Origin: Deltaproteobacteria bacterium
Lineage (GTDB): Bacteria; Desulfobacterota; Desulfobacteria; Desulfobacterales; SG8-13
Assembly: GCA_024639205.1 (NCBI GenBank)
Contig: JAHEIV010000249.1
Location: 1-5,139 of the forward strand
Length of the DNA stretch: 5,139 nt
Reading direction: 5' to 3'
Each line of letters begins with the position of its first letter. The stretch's first letter is position 1. Position numbers and translations under genes: made by a program. The notes under the pieces are model-generated. The model saw nothing but the letters and a program-made list of their open reading frames with translations. It was not told the origin of the DNA and did not search any database. Below, piece after piece: positions 4,610-5,139 of this stretch.

Positions 4610-5139
4610 ATGGAGAATAAAGTGACCGTCGTTGGTGCCGGCAATGTCGGTGCAACAGCTGCACAACGGCTTGCCGAGAAGGAGCTGTGCGACGTTGTAC
4701 TGGTCGATATCATTGAAGGCGTGCCCCAGGGCAAGGCACTCGATCTCGCCGAAGCCGCTCCGATCGAAAAACATGATGCCCACCTCACCGGTGCGAATTC
4801 ATATGCTGAAACCGCCGGTTCCGACATTGTCATCATCACCGCCGGCATTCCCCGCAAGCCCGGCATGAGCCGCGATGATCTGATCAGTACCAATGCAGGT
4901 ATCATGAAAAGTGTTACCGAGCAGATCGCCAAGGCATCGCCCGAGTCGATTCTGATCATCGTGAGCAACCCACTTGATGCCATGTGTCACGTTGCGTTTG
5001 AAGCCAGCGGATTTCCAAAACAGCGGGTTATGGGAATGGCCGGTGTTTTGGATTCTGCCCGTTTTCGGGCTTTCATCGCCATGGAGCTTGACGTGTCGGT
5101 TGAAAGCACTCACGCCTTTGTTCTGGGCGGACACGGAGA
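4610..5139 (+). CDS. mdh: NAD-dependent malate dehydrogenase, LDH-like type (partial, N-terminal 176 codons)
   Basis: This enzyme interconverts L-malate and oxaloacetate with NAD in the cytosol, in the TCA cycle or its reductive branch. The translation begins MENKVTVVGAGNVGATAA. The Rossmann motif GAGNVG is at 9-14, and Asp33 at the end of strand 2 fits NAD over NADP. The active-site loop ITAGIPRKPGMSRDDL (76-91) has Arg82 at the substrate-specificity position, where lactate dehydrogenase has Gln, which marks malate rather than lactate. Arg88, Asn120 (VSNPLD) and Arg151 (GVLDSARFR) are the expected substrate-binding residues. Catalytic His175 is in GGHG at the very edge. A full protein of this type is about 310 aa, so roughly 135 residues lie beyond the window. 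It starts after a strong AAAGGAG and is transcribed divergently from the mglA-like operon. No frameshift or odd residue is seen. Confidence 0.95.
   Translation, partial: MENKVTVVGAGNVGATAAQRLAEKELCDVVLVDIIEGVPQGKALDLAEAAPIEKHDAHLTGANSYAETAGSDIVIITAGIPRKPGMSRDDLISTNAGIMKSVTEQIAKASPESILIIVSNPLDAMCHVAFEASGFPKQRVMGMAGVLDSARFRAFIAMELDVSVESTHAFVLGGHG

Noticed and set aside
4573..4983. Minus-strand 136-codon open frame opposite mdh
   Set aside because: It overlaps the malate dehydrogenase gene, which has all its motifs and a strong ribosome site. The translation is Ser/Ala-rich with no family match.

Overview
The window looks like chromosomal DNA of a free-living deltaproteobacterium (Desulfobacterota or Myxococcota type). 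The evidence is an MglA-type Ras-like GTPase very close to the Myxococcus motility-polarity switch, a DUF4388/cyclic-nucleotide-binding-like protein, a PilZ protein, a long-form purC and an LDH-like malate dehydrogenase. The taxonomic call is inference from family distribution. No mobile element, CRISPR array, rRNA or tRNA is visible.

Layout, left to right. Bases 1-71 hold what may be the last codons of a rightward gene, with a hairpin plus T8 tract that looks like its intrinsic terminator. Bases 72-217 are a short intergenic region between convergent genes, with a second GC-rich inverted repeat. Bases 218-4342 carry five genes all on the minus strand. In transcription order they are mglA-like GTPase, DUF4388 + two degenerate CNB domains, PilZ, purC and a ParB-like protein. 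Gaps are 71, about 22 and 26 bp, followed by a 20-bp overlap, so a single transcript is plausible. Bases 4343-4609 are a divergent control region. It has a good sigma70-like promoter (TTGACA-N18-TATTAT) firing leftward into mglA with a long structured leader, and promoter/operator-like repeats firing rightward. From 4610 to the window end is the first 176 codons of NAD-dependent malate dehydrogenase (mdh), truncated by the window.

How the genes may work together: the first three leftward genes combine a GTP switch, a scaffold built from a PatA-like domain with two non-canonical cNMP-binding folds, and a c-di-GMP receptor. This looks like a small polarity, motility or surface-signalling module. 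It shares an apparent operon with purC (purine biosynthesis) and a ParB-fold protein that lacks a ParA partner and has an altered CTP-pocket motif. The GTPase/CNB-like/PilZ combination is the best candidate for an under-described system here. Its function is inferred only from domain content and proximity.
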